From positions 1,116,001-1,180,000 of the forward strand of contig NZ_CP120373.1 of NCBI RefSeq assembly GCF_029892065.1: a DNA stretch of 64,000 nucleotides. The letters are read 5' to 3'. Under the pieces are notes generated by a model. The model saw nothing but the letters and a program-made list of their open reading frames with translations. It made no database searches and was not told the origin of the DNA. The position numbers and the translations under genes were made by a program. This document shows positions 1 through 7,407 of this stretch, piece after piece; position 1 is the stretch's first letter; each line of letters starts with the position of its first letter. Source of the stretch: Sinorhizobium garamanticum. GTDB lineage: Bacteria > Pseudomonadota > Alphaproteobacteria > Rhizobiales > Rhizobiaceae.

Positions 1-1453
1 GATCCTCGAGCAGCGCCTTTAGCCGGCTCAGCGCCTCGCGGACGGGGACCTGATTTTCGAGAAGACCGCCGCCAAGCAGATCGCCGGCGCCATTCTTGTG
101 GATCAGCGGCACGTAAGCCGCCCGGATCTTCGCACCGGAGGGATTGTCGCGGTAATCGGCAATCGCCAGCGAAAAGCCGACCAGATCCGCCTGCATGGCG
201 TCGGTCGATGTCGTTGCCGCGTCGAAACCAACCACGCCGGCATCGCGCGCATCCGCGATCCATCGGTCGAGCGTCGCAAGATCGCGGATCGCGGCGTAAC
301 CGGAACGATCGAAGGAAGCCTTGGCAAAGAATTCAGCGCGCGCCCGCGCAAGTCCCTGCGGTGTCGCGCCGGTGACGTCCGCATCCTCGGCGCCCACAAC
401 GAAGGAAACGGCCGCCTTGGCTGCCGTTCCGCGCGGCGGGGCGGTGCTCGATGATTCGGCAGAGGGCGGCGGGCCGGCGGCCTCGCCGACATCGAGATCC
501 GGTCCGTGTGCCTCGATGCCCCATTCGATCGGCACTGGAGCGGGTTCGATTGCTTCGGCGTCCGTATCCGTCGCCGCCGCGACGCGGCGCGTCAGCGTGT
601 TGAATTCCATCGTCTTCAGGAAGGCGATGAGCTTCGGGCCGTTTTGCGGCTCGAGCCTCAGGTCCTCGAGCGGAACGTCGAGGGGAGTATCGTTCTTCAA
701 GGTGACGAGTTCGCGGGAAAGGCGCGCAAGTTCGGCGTTCGCGATAATGCTCTCGCGCCGCTTCTGCTGCTTGATCTCGCCGGCGCGTGCAAGCAGCGTA
801 TCGAGATCGCCGTATTCTTCGAGCAGCTGGGCCGCTGTTTTCGGTCCGATTCCGGGAATCCCCGGCACGTTGTCGGTCGAATCGCCCGTCATCGCCTGAA
901 GATCGATCATCTTCTCCGGCGGCACGCCCCATTTTTCGACCACGTCGGAGATCGTGATCTGCTTGTCCTTCATGCTGTCGTACATCGATACCCTGGACGT
1001 CACCAACTGCATGAGGTCCTTGTCCGAGGAAACGATCGTGACATCGGCGCCCGCCTCTTCGGCAAGCCGGGCGTAGGTTGCGATCAGGTCGTCCGCCTCA
1101 TAGCCTTCCTTCTCGATGCAGGGCAGGTTGAAGGCGCGGGTGGCATGCCGGATCAGGCCGAACTGCGGGATCAGATCTTCGGGCGGCGCGGTGCGGTTCG
1201 CCTTGTATTGGTCGTAAAGCACATTGCGGAAGGTCTTCGAGGAATAGTCGAAGATCACTGCGAAATGGGTCGGCGTCACGCCGACCGACGTATCGCGTGC
1301 ATCGGTCAGGAGCTTCCAGAGCATGTTACAGAAGCCGGCAACCGCATTGACCGGAAGACCATCGGACTTGCGGTTGAGCGGCGGGATGGCATGGAAAGCC
1401 CGGAAGATGAACCCGGAGCCGTCGACGAGGAAGAGGTGATCACCGTTTTTCAT
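1..1453 (-). CDS. polA: DNA polymerase I, N-terminal part (runs off the left edge)
   Basis: DNA polymerase I fills gaps and removes RNA primers during replication and repair. The visible 484 codons hold the 5'-3' nuclease domain (DGSGFIFRAFHA near the start, YEADDLIAT, SSDKDL, then the helix-hairpin-helix GDSTDNVPGIPGIGPKTA). An acidic, Ala/Pro-rich linker follows, then the beginning of the 3'-5' exonuclease fold. The polymerase domain lies beyond the window. The ATG at 1453 opens MKNGDHLFLVDG. Oddity: where E. coli has FDTET (D355, E357), this protein reads FDAAT around residues 410-414, so the second catalytic carboxylate is alanine. The gene is divergent from the marR-type gene, with a candidate sRNA in the gap. 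Identity is certain from domain order. Loss of proofreading is inferred. Confidence 0.97.
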   Translation of the reverse strand, partial: MKNGDHLFLVDGSGFIFRAFHAIPPLNRKSDGLPVNAVAGFCNMLWKLLTDARDTSVGVTPTHFAVIFDYSSKTFRNVLYDQYKANRTAPPEDLIPQFGLIRHATRAFNLPCIEKEGYEADDLIATYARLAEEAGADVTIVSSDKDLMQLVTSRVSMYDSMKDKQITISDVVEKWGVPPEKMIDLQAMTGDSTDNVPGIPGIGPKTAAQLLEEYGDLDTLLARAGEIKQQKRRESIIANAELARLSRELVTLKNDTPLDVPLEDLRLEPQNGPKLIAFLKTMEFNTLTRRVAAATDTDAEAIEPAPVPIEWGIEAHGPDLDVGEAAGPPPSAESSSTAPPRGTAAKAAVSFVVGAEDADVTGATPQGLARARAEFFAKASFDRSGYAAIRDLATLDRWIADARDAGVVGFDAATTSTDAMQADLVGFSLAIADYRDNPSGAKIRAAYVPLIHKNGAGDLLGGGLLENQVPVREALSRLKALLED

Positions 1454-1602
1454 GCGGTCATGGATAGCGCGGGGTGAGGCAAACGTCCATTGCGGTTTTC
1501 ACCGGCAGTGCCTATCTGCGGCTATCACCGGCAGACGCCGACGCCGCTAGAAGGCTCACGGAAACGTTACACATTTGTAATGTGCGATTCAGTCGGACAA
1601 TC

Positions 1603-1632
1603 CTTGAAAAGCCACATTTGGCTCCTCAAATT
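1603..1632 (+). promoter_or_regulatory. weak sigma70-like promoter for the polA/marR intergenic sRNA
   Basis: CTTGAA at 1603-1608 fits the rhizobial -35 (CTTGAC). About 17-18 bases downstream lies an AT-rich stretch (TCAAATT, 1626-1632) that could serve as a poor -10. It is placed correctly to start a transcript near 1640 that ends at the terminator at 1786. The -10 match is weak, so the exact start is uncertain. Confidence 0.35.
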
Positions 1633-1639
1633 ATGATGA

Positions 1640-1786
1640 ACGGCACTGAAATGATGCCGTCGTCTGGTGATTGGCCTGTCCCCCGCCCGCACCAGATGTG
1701 GACAAAGGCCTTATCCCCCTCTCCGGGCCTTTGTCCTGCTTTCAAAGAGCCGTCACGGCGCCGCCTCCGCGCCGCGACGGTTTTTT
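1640..1786 (+). ncRNA. candidate trans-acting small RNA, Smr7C/alpha-r7-like
   Basis: About 147 nt with no coding potential and three consecutive stem-loops. Stem 1 is CGGCA/TGCCG at 1641-1659. Stem 2 is an 11-bp perfect stem, 1700-1710 with 1726-1736, whose loop is C/U-rich (TTATCCCCCTCTCCG) and could act as an anti-Shine-Dalgarno. Stem 3 is a 12-bp GC-rich stem followed by six T residues. A plus-strand intrinsic terminator with no plus-strand gene upstream is best explained by an independent RNA. From memory, S. meliloti has sRNA Smr7C, about 150 nt, between polA and a marR-type gene. The position and length agree, but homology was not tested here. Confidence 0.65.
1750..1786 (+). terminator. 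Rho-independent terminator of the polA/marR sRNA
   Basis: The left arm at 1750-1761 pairs with 1769-1780 (12 bp, one mismatch), with a 7-base loop, followed by T6 at 1781-1786. Confidence 0.8.
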
Positions 1787-1812
1787 GTTGCCCGGTTTTC
1801 CGGCCGCGCGCC

Positions 1813-1915
1813 TACAGCGCCGCGCGTCTTAATCAGATGCGCAAAGGACGCTGTAGCACTTTGAAGTGCTGCATGTTTTTATCTTAGATCGGCTACGATT
1901 TAAGGAAACATGCAG
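1813..1915 (+). repeat. RIME-like intergenic mosaic repeat, copy 1
   Basis: About 103 bases made of two modules. The first is an imperfect palindrome, TACAGCGCCGCGCGTCTTA to GACGCTGTA. The second is a palindrome running from GCATGTTTTT through a core GATCGGCTACGATTTAAGG to AAACATGCAG. The same mosaic recurs around 6990-7079, 14710-14806 and 16088-16190, with shorter or decayed copies at 5413, 14471, 16245 and 21022. This is the hallmark of the RIME elements of rhizobia, which are intergenic, non-coding and probably mobilised in trans. Confidence 0.85.
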
Positions 1916-1926
1916 AGGCTCAAATC

Positions 1927-1942
1927 ACTGTGAAGTCACGGT
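1927..1942. promoter_or_regulatory. palindrome upstream of the MarR gene, possible operator
   Basis: ACTGTGA-AG-TCACGGT is a 16-bp palindrome (6 of 7 arm positions match), 62 bases before the MarR start. MarR dimers bind 16-20 bp palindromes and often autoregulate. It is a candidate only. Confidence 0.4.
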
Positions 1943-2004
1943 AAATCAGTTCCATCGCCAGCTTTGTAACTTGTCTTCGCACCGGTTCACGCGTACCCAT
2001 AGGC

Positions 2005-2445
2005 ATGGCCTTCAATCGTATGGAGTCTGCGACGTACCTGGCCAGCCTGCTGGCAAAAGGCTTCTCGCGCGCCCTGCAGGAGCGGGGCCAGAAGCTCGGC
2101 TTCGCGCCCGGCCAGTTTCCGGTTCTGCTCGAACTCTGGTCGGAGGAGGGCCTGACGCAGAAGCAGCTCCTCGATCGGCTGGACATCGAGCAGGCGACCA
2201 TGGCCAACACGCTGGCCCGCATGGAGCGCGACGGCCTCATCACCCGCCGCAAGCACCCGAGCGACCGGCGCTCGCAACAGATCTTCCTGACGGAACGGGC
2301 GAGAGAGATCGAGGCGGCGGCGAAGGAAGCGGCACTCGCGGCGGAGCAATCCCTGCTATCGGGCTTTCGCCGCTTCGAAAGGGAACTGATGCTCGAATAC
2401 ATGCGCATGGCGCTCGCCAATACCGCTCGCAACAGCGACGTCTGA
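2005..2445 (+). CDS. MarR-family transcriptional regulator
   Basis: A 146-residue winged-helix regulator of the size usual for MarR proteins. The recognition part runs from about residue 55 to 105: QKQLLDRLDIEQATMANTL forms the helix-turn-helix, RMERDGLITRRKHPSDRRSQ leads into the beta wing with the family's DRR signature, and LTE follows. The flanking helices would form the dimer interface. The start at 2005 gives MAFNRMESATYLASLL; no strong ribosome-binding site is visible. It stands alone between the sRNA/RIME gap and an M20 peptidase on the same strand 167 bases downstream. The ligand and targets cannot be read from sequence, though MarR members commonly sense small aromatics or oxidants. 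Confidence 0.9.
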   Translation: MAFNRMESATYLASLLAKGFSRALQERGQKLGFAPGQFPVLLELWSEEGLTQKQLLDRLDIEQATMANTLARMERDGLITRRKHPSDRRSQQIFLTERAREIEAAAKEAALAAEQSLLSGFRRFERELMLEYMRMALANTARNSDV

Positions 2446-2611
2446 ATCCGCGAACGACCCCTTTCTCGCTGCATCGGCTAAAACTGCCCGCGCACCGCGC
2501 ACCCAAGCGGACGCGGTAATACCGTGAGATGTACAAGATCCTTCTGTGAAACCGATTTCGATTTTCGAGGTTATGGGCTACGTTCCGCGCGAAACCCACG
2601 TAAGGATTCGC

Positions 2612-4003
2612 ATGATGGCAGATATCACCCCTGTTCTGGAGCGCGCCGACGCCAATCTTCCGAAGAGCCTCGATCGGCTTTTCGACCTCGTCCGCATCAA
2701 GTCCATTTCCACGGACCCGGCTTTCAAGGCGGAGTGCCGCAAGGCGGCTGAGTGGCTGGTAGCGGAGTTGAACGGGCTCGGCTTCACTGCCTCCGTGCGC
2801 GAGACGCCCGGCCATCCGATGGTCGTCGCCCATCACGTCGGCGCAAAGGCCAATGCTCCGCACGTGCTGTTCTACGGTCACTACGATGTGCAGCCGGTCG
2901 ATCCCTTGAACCTATGGGACGCTCCTCCCTTCGAACCGGCGATCAAGGAAATCGAGCCGGGGCGCAAGGTCATCACCGGCCGCGGCACGTCCGACGACAA
3001 AGGCCAGTTGATGACCTTCCTGGAAGCGGTGCGCGCCTACAAGGAGATCCATGATGCGCTTCCCTGCCGGATTACCATTCTCTTCGAGGGTGAGGAAGAA
3101 TCGGGCTCGCCGTCGCTGAAGCCCTTCCTTGAGGCCAATGCCGCTGAACTCAAAGCCGACTATGCGCTCGTCTGCGACACGAGCATGTGGGATAGCGAGA
3201 CGCCGGCAATTTCCGCAGGTCTGCGCGGTCTCGTCGGCGAGGAGATCGTCATCAAGGCGGCAGATCGCGATCTGCATTCCGGCTTTTTTGGCGGCGCGGC
3301 AGCGAACCCGATCCACATCCTGACCGACATCCTTGCCGGTCTGCACGATGAGACGGGCCGCGTCACGCTCGAAAACTTCTACGATGGCGTCGAGGAGACG
3401 CCCGCCCAGATCAAGGCCGCCTGGGAGACGCTCGGTCAGACGGCCGAGAAGTTCCTCGGTCAGGTTGGTCTGTCGATCCCCTCCGGCGAAAAGGGGCGCT
3501 CCGTGCTTGAATTGACCTGGGCACGCCCAACGGCCGAGATCAACGGCATCACCGGCGGCTACACGGGCGAAGGCTTCAAGACGGTTATCGCGGCGCAGGC
3601 ATCGGCCAAGGTGTCATTCCGTCTCGTCGGCCATCAGGATCCAGCAAAAATCCGCGAAACCTTCCGCGCCTATGTCCGGTCGAAGGTGCCGGCGGACTGC
3701 TCGGTGGAGTTCCACGCCCATGGCGGCTCGCCGGCGATCCACTTGCCCTATGATTCGTCCTTGCTGAACACGGCGAAGATGGCGCTTTCCGACGAATGGC
3801 CGAAACCGGCGGTCGTCATCGGCATGGGCGGCTCGATCCCGATCGTCGGCGATTTCCAGAGAATGCTCGGCATCGAATCGCTGCTCGTCGGCTTCGGTCT
3901 TTCCGACGACCGCATTCATTCACCGAACGAAAAGTACGAACTCATGTCCTTCCACAAGGGCATCCGCTCGTGGATCCGCATTCTCGACGCGCTCGCCGCC
4001 TGA
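2612..4003 (+). CDS. M20-family metallopeptidase (dipeptidase-like)
   Basis: A cytoplasmic di-zinc hydrolase of the M20 family, most like the dipeptidase/carnosinase-type members that trim short peptides. The metal-site motifs are in order: GHYDVQP near residue 90 (His ligand), RGTSDDKGQ near 125 (bridging Asp), FEGEEESGSP near 160 (catalytic Glu plus Glu ligand), DLHSG near 225 in the lid domain, and IHSPNE near 435 (final His). AAGGA at 2602-2606 precedes tandem ATGs at 2612 and 2615; either could be used. An upstream in-frame start at 2546 has no ribosome-binding site. The length of about 463 residues is normal. Substrate is not identifiable. Confidence 0.9.
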   Translation: MMADITPVLERADANLPKSLDRLFDLVRIKSISTDPAFKAECRKAAEWLVAELNGLGFTASVRETPGHPMVVAHHVGAKANAPHVLFYGHYDVQPVDPLNLWDAPPFEPAIKEIEPGRKVITGRGTSDDKGQLMTFLEAVRAYKEIHDALPCRITILFEGEEESGSPSLKPFLEANAAELKADYALVCDTSMWDSETPAISAGLRGLVGEEIVIKAADRDLHSGFFGGAAANPIHILTDILAGLHDETGRVTLENFYDGVEETPAQIKAAWETLGQTAEKFLGQVGLSIPSGEKGRSVLELTWARPTAEINGITGGYTGEGFKTVIAAQASAKVSFRLVGHQDPAKIRETFRAYVRSKVPADCSVEFHAHGGSPAIHLPYDSSLLNTAKMALSDEWPKPAVVIGMGGSIPIVGDFQRMLGIESLLVGFGLSDDRIHSPNEKYELMSFHKGIRSWIRILDALAA

Positions 4004-4443
4004 TTTTGCTCTCGCGAACCGTGGCGGAAGTTCCGCCACGGTTGGCTTATGCGTGTCGCCCAAAAGAGTGCAGCGGTTTTGGGACAACGACATGCATAAA
4101 AAAGGACCTAAAACGCGTCGCATGAGTCGGATTGAACGCGAAGCGCTTTAGGCGTCAATCAAACGCCGCCTTGCTTCATGTTGCTCACCCCTGCCTTCGG
4201 CCCTGTCGCGCATTTGCCGGATCAGTCTTGAATATCCCGTCATCGCTGCTTGACCTCGTGGCTGTGGGATGTTTCCCTTTTCACAAAACAAACAGAATGG
4301 GGAAATGGGCTGTTGGCAAGGTCGAGGACCGAGACATCACGTTCCGGACGCGGTGCTTTTAGAATGCGAGATTGGGATGGCATTCTTCGCCATCCCCCAA
4401 GGTCCCCTGCCAACCTCGCCTCCAGGAACACCCTGGCGCCGGC
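4004..4443. other. 440-base intergenic region
   Basis: No supportable ORF was found. It holds the palindrome at 4017-4043, a stretch resembling decayed repeat (around 4105-4155), a TTTCCC/GGGAAA pairing around 4270-4305, and an 8-bp hairpin (GGGATGGC/GCCATCCC) at 4374-4396. The UPF0104 gene begins 48 bases after this hairpin, so it may form part of a structured leader. Nothing else was recognised. Confidence 0.5.
4017..4043. terminator. strong palindrome after the M20 peptidase, possible terminator
   Basis: AACCGTGGCGGAA-G-TTCCGCCACGGTT is a perfect 13-bp inverted repeat starting 14 bases after the peptidase stop. No T-run follows, so it may act as an mRNA-protecting hairpin or a Rho-assisted terminator rather than a classical intrinsic one. 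Confidence 0.45.
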
Positions 4444-5394
4444 ATGAAAAGGTTGAAAGCCTATTTTTGGCCTGTCGTCGGTGTGGCGGCGATTCTGCTC
4501 TCGGTCAATGCGCTCTACCACGAACTGCGAGGCCTTTCGGTCGACGAGTTCGTCGCAAGCTTTCAGGCGATATCGCTCGCAAGCTGGATGCTTGCCATCG
4601 GCTCGACCCTCGTCGCCTATGCGGCGCTCGCCGCCTATGACAAGCTCGCACTCGACCATCTCGGCCACCACCACATTTCCATCTGGTTCATCGCGGTCTG
4701 CTCGTTCACGACCTATGCGCTCTCGCATAACCTCGGCGCGTCGGTGTTTTCAGGCGCCGTAGTGCGCTACCGGGCCTACCGGTCGAAGGGCCTGACGCCC
4801 GGCGAGGTCGGCGTCCTCGTCGCCTTCTGCTCCTTCACCTTCACGCTCGGCACACTGACGCTGTCGGCGATCGTTCTGCTCGTGAAGCCCGACATCATCG
4901 AGCGGTTCGCGGAATTCCTGCCGATCGAGATGTCGCTGACCACCGGCGTCATCATCCTCGCGCTCATCGGCCTTTACGTGCTCGGCAGCCTGATCGGCCT
5001 TCGCCCGATTCGCACGCGCTGGTTCCAGGTTCACTATCCAAGGCCCGCGATCGTCCTCAGGCAGCTGGTGATCGGTCCCGTCGAACTCCTCGGCGCGGCC
5101 GGCATCATCTATTTCGCCCTGCCGCAGGCCGGCAATCCCGGCTACGTCGTCATTCTCGGCATCTTCCTCGCGTCCTTCTCGGCAGCGCTGCTGTCGCACG
5201 CTCCCGGCGGCCTCGGTGTGCTCGAGCTCGTTTTCATTGCGGCGCTGCCGGAGGTCGATCCGGCCGACGTGCTGGCGGCGCTTGCGATCTTCCGGCTGCT
5301 CTACCTCCTCGTGCCGTTCGTCATGGCGCTCGTCGTCATCCTGATCTACGAGCGCTCGCGCTTCCTGGCGCAGCGAGACAGCGGCATTCCGTAG
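4444..5394 (+). CDS. UPF0104/LPG-synthase TM-type integral membrane protein
   Basis: A 316-residue protein made almost entirely of hydrophobic segments (about 8 predicted), starting MKRLKAYFWPVVGVAAILLS. It matches the flippase-like transmembrane domain found at the N-terminus of MprF/LpiA (family UPF0104, YbhN-like), but without the C-terminal lysyl-transfer domain. Family features visible are the NLGASVFSGAVVRYR segment near residue 100 and the conserved SHAPGGLGVLE motif near residue 255. A role in moving or modifying membrane lipid is inferred from the family. The ATG at 4444 has no clear SD. The longer frame from 4372 would translate a hairpin and is less likely. Confidence 0.8.
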   Translation: MKRLKAYFWPVVGVAAILLSVNALYHELRGLSVDEFVASFQAISLASWMLAIGSTLVAYAALAAYDKLALDHLGHHHISIWFIAVCSFTTYALSHNLGASVFSGAVVRYRAYRSKGLTPGEVGVLVAFCSFTFTLGTLTLSAIVLLVKPDIIERFAEFLPIEMSLTTGVIILALIGLYVLGSLIGLRPIRTRWFQVHYPRPAIVLRQLVIGPVELLGAAGIIYFALPQAGNPGYVVILGIFLASFSAALLSHAPGGLGVLELVFIAALPEVDPADVLAALAIFRLLYLLVPFVMALVVILIYERSRFLAQRDSGIP

Positions 5395-5412
5395 CCAGGC
5401 GCAATTTCTTCC

Positions 5413-5495
5413 ACTGCATGATTCCTCAAATCGGAATCGACTTAAGGACAAAATCATACAGCAATTCAAAGTGCTACATCGACCTTGCGCCCTGT
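5413..5495 (-). repeat. RIME-like repeat, decayed copy in inverse orientation
   Basis: CTGCATGATTCCTCAAATCGG, then ATACAGCAATTCAAAGTGCTACA, matches the inverse of the mosaic repeat at 1813-1915 with several substitutions. It lies between convergent genes. Confidence 0.65.
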
Positions 5496-5504
5496 CGCGA
5501 GCCG

Positions 5505-5996
5505 TCAGGGCGCGTCGCAAACGGCGGGTATTGCCTGCTCGATCGGCCCCTCTACCTCCTTGAGCCGCGCCGCCTCGATCTGATAGGGCGTGAAAGGCGG
5601 CGCCTGCTGCGCCGGATTGATGATGCGGGCGACGTAGCAGCCGGCAAACAAGCGAATTTTTTGAGGCTGCTCGACGGATTTTACCGCAACGGGAATGGCG
5701 GCATAGACGCTGCCAGCAGCGCCTTCAGTCGTCACCTTTCCAATCCTGACCTCGACCGACACGGTATTCGCATAGCCGCGCGAGAAATCCGAGAAACCGC
5801 CGACCGGCTGCGTGTCGGCGAAATAACCATAGGCGCGGGCATATTCCTTGCGGTTGATGGCGTTGTAGAGCGAGCGCACGAGCGCGGCGCCGTCGGAGCG
5901 ATCGTCGATATAGGCGAGCACCTCCTCGGCCGAGGCGTCGGCTTTGATCATCGCGAAGGCTGCAAATGCGATCGCTGCCGTGAAACATACCTTCAT
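5505..5996 (-). CDS. small exported protein of unknown function
   Basis: A 163-residue protein opening with a Sec signal peptide (MKVCFTAAIAFAAFAM...ADASA, cleavage probably before EEVLAYID near residue 23). The mature part is a single small domain with an N-terminal helix (DGAALVRSLYNAINRKEYARAYGYF) resembling the NTF2/SnoaL-like opening seen in many periplasmic proteins, plus two cysteines (CYV and near the C-terminus) that could form a disulphide. The start at 5996 is supported by AAGGAGAAGGCG just upstream. The longer frame to 6026 has no such site. Function unknown. Confidence 0.75.
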   Translation of the reverse strand: MKVCFTAAIAFAAFAMIKADASAEEVLAYIDDRSDGAALVRSLYNAINRKEYARAYGYFADTQPVGGFSDFSRGYANTVSVEVRIGKVTTEGAAGSVYAAIPVAVKSVEQPQKIRLFAGCYVARIINPAQQAPPFTPYQIEAARLKEVEGPIEQAIPAVCDAP

Positions 5997-6089
5997 CGCC
6001 TTCTCCTTTACCCGACGCCTATTCAAGGCCCTGCAAGTGGCAGCCAGAAGGCAAGACGAGTTTCGCCCGATCGCGGCGGCCGATTTCCG

Positions 6090-6980
6090 CTACCTCGGCG
6101 GCAGGCCGGCTTTGCGCCTTGCAACGACGTGCTCGCGCCAGACCGTGAAGATGCCGGCCGCGACCACCAGGATGGAGCCTAGAATCATGTTGGCCGTCAG
6201 CGTCTCGCCGAAGATGGTGACGCCCATGATCGAAGCGAAGACAAGTTGCAGATAGCTGAGCGGCTGGACGGCAACGGCATCGAGCATTTCATAGGCGCGA
6301 ATCAGGAAATAGTGGCTGGAGGTCCCGGTGATGCAGAGCAGGAGCATCCAGACCCAATCGGTCGGCGCCAGCGCCGTCCAGAAGAATGGGCCGACCAAGC
6401 TGATCGCAACCGCTCCGACGATGCCGGTATAGAAAAAGCTGGTCATCGCCGAATCGCCGCCACGGCTGACTAGTCGCGTTGCGATAATGTAGATGGAAAA
6501 CATCAACGCCGCCGAGAGCGGCAGCAGAAAGCTCATGTCGAAGGTGCCCTGCTGCGGCTTCAGAATCAGGAGCACGCCGACTAGACCCGCCGAAATCGCC
6601 AGCCAGCGCCGCCAGCCGACCCGCTCGCCGAGAAGCGGCATGGACAGGAGCGCAACGAAGAGCGGAGTGGCCGCCAGGATCGCCTGCGAATGCGCCAGGC
6701 CGACGATCGTGAAGGCGGTGATGACGACCACGATCTGCGTCGGCAGCAACACGCCGCGCAGCACCTGCAGCGCCGGCTTCTTCGTCACGATCGTCACCTT
6801 CAGCCCGCCGGGCCCCCGCGCCGCCAGCACTACAGCGAATGCGGCAAAGGCCCAATAGCGGATCATCGACACGAAAACCGGCGGATAGAGGGCGCCAAGA
6901 TGTTTGGAGATGCCGTCCTGGATCGCGAAGATGACGATCGCAACAAGCGCGAAGACGTAGCCGTTTGCCCTGGATTTCAT
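6090..6980 (-). CDS. EamA/DMT-superfamily transporter
   Basis: A 296-residue inner-membrane protein with about ten hydrophobic segments in two homologous halves, as in the drug/metabolite transporter (EamA/RhaT) family. The first half contains DGISKHLGALYPP and RYWAFAAFAVV, the second the PLSYLQLVFASIMGVTIFGE element. Most such proteins export amino acids or other metabolites; the substrate is not predictable. The start MKSRANGYVF at 6980 is preferred because the longer frame to 7133 would translate the RIME element. The AAGG at the edge of that RIME lies 8 bases before the ATG and may act as the ribosome-binding site. Confidence 0.85.
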   Translation of the reverse strand: MKSRANGYVFALVAIVIFAIQDGISKHLGALYPPVFVSMIRYWAFAAFAVVLAARGPGGLKVTIVTKKPALQVLRGVLLPTQIVVVITAFTIVGLAHSQAILAATPLFVALLSMPLLGERVGWRRWLAISAGLVGVLLILKPQQGTFDMSFLLPLSAALMFSIYIIATRLVSRGGDSAMTSFFYTGIVGAVAISLVGPFFWTALAPTDWVWMLLLCITGTSSHYFLIRAYEMLDAVAVQPLSYLQLVFASIMGVTIFGETLTANMILGSILVVAAGIFTVWREHVVARRKAGLPPR

Positions 6981-6989
6981 GACTGCTGC

Positions 6990-7079
6990 CTTAAATCGTA
7001 GCCGATTTAAGGATAAAAACATGCAGCAATTCAAAGTGCTACAGCGTCCTTTGCGCGTCTGATAAGACGCGCGGCGCCG
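6990..7079 (-). repeat. RIME-like repeat, copy 3 (inverse), abutting the transporter start
   Basis: TTAAATCGTAGCCGATTTAAGG, AAAAACATGCAGCAATTCAAAG and CTACAGCGTCCTTTGCGCGTC are the inverse of copy 1. A further fragment (ATTAAGGGAACATGCAGTAGC) sits at about 7104-7124. Confidence 0.85.
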
Positions 7080-7131
7080 TAGGCTGATATACCGGCGCCG
7101 GGGATTAAGGGAACATGCAGTAGCCCGATAC

Positions 7132-7171
7132 AAAAAGACCCCGAGCCGGGAGGAGGTGGCTCGGGGTCTTT
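7132..7171 (-). terminator. Rho-independent terminator of the triple-hairpin sRNA
   Basis: AAAGACCCCGAGCC (7134-7147) pairs with GGCTCGGGGTCTTT (7158-7171). On the minus strand the stem ends in a T5 tract reaching 7132. The loop is the third anti-SD nonamer. Confidence 0.9.
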
Positions 7172-7271
7172 GAACTTGATCGGTTCCTGGGAGGAGGAGT
7201 GAAACCGATCCGTGATCGGGCGCCGCGGGAGGAGGTGCAGCGCTTCGATGACTTCAAGATAAATCATTTAG
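7132..7271 (-). ncRNA. triple-hairpin anti-Shine-Dalgarno small RNA (NfeR1/alpha-r14-like)
   Basis: A minus-strand RNA of about 140 nt with three stem-loops that all display the same loop sequence CCTCCTCCC (complements at 7227-7235, 7189-7197 and 7148-7156). Stem 1 is GCGCTGC/GCGGCGC, stem 2 is GATCGGTT/AACCGATC, and stem 3 is the 14-bp terminator. A promoter fits: TTGCTG (7306-7301), 17 bases, TATTAA (7283-7278), start near 7271. Three identical anti-SD loops are, from general knowledge, the signature of the rhizobial NfeR1 (alpha-r14) family, which represses many mRNAs by pairing with their ribosome-binding sites. Family assignment rests on this structure, not on a search. Confidence 0.85.
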
Positions 7272-7277
7272 TCTGAT

Positions 7278-7306
7278 TTAATACCGCTAATGCTGCAATG
7301 CAGCAA
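7278..7306 (-). promoter_or_regulatory. sigma70-type promoter of the triple-hairpin sRNA
   Basis: -35 TTGCTG at 7306-7301, a 17-base spacer, and -10 TATTAA at 7283-7278 on the minus strand. Transcription would begin 6-8 bases later, matching the start of the structured RNA. Confidence 0.55.
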
Positions 7307-7407
7307 TGCGTGAGATGCAAGGCGGCAGGAGGCCATTCCCTTCGACGGTCGAGAAACGCTAAGGTGCCTCACGGAACAGCTTAGATGAAGACTGTAGTAG
7401 GGTCGCT

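Noticed and set aside
1866..2519. 217-residue plus-strand frame overlapping the MarR gene
   Set aside because: It starts inside the RIME repeat and runs out of frame with the clear MarR coding sequence.
4750..5520. 256-residue minus-strand frame opposite the UPF0104 gene
   Set aside because: Extreme Glu/Asp/Arg content and overlap with a hydrophobic plus-strand protein mark it as a shadow frame.
7031..7267. 78-residue minus-strand frame spanning the triple-hairpin region
   Set aside because: It runs through a terminator, three perfect stem-loops and a RIME fragment, so the region is RNA, not protein.
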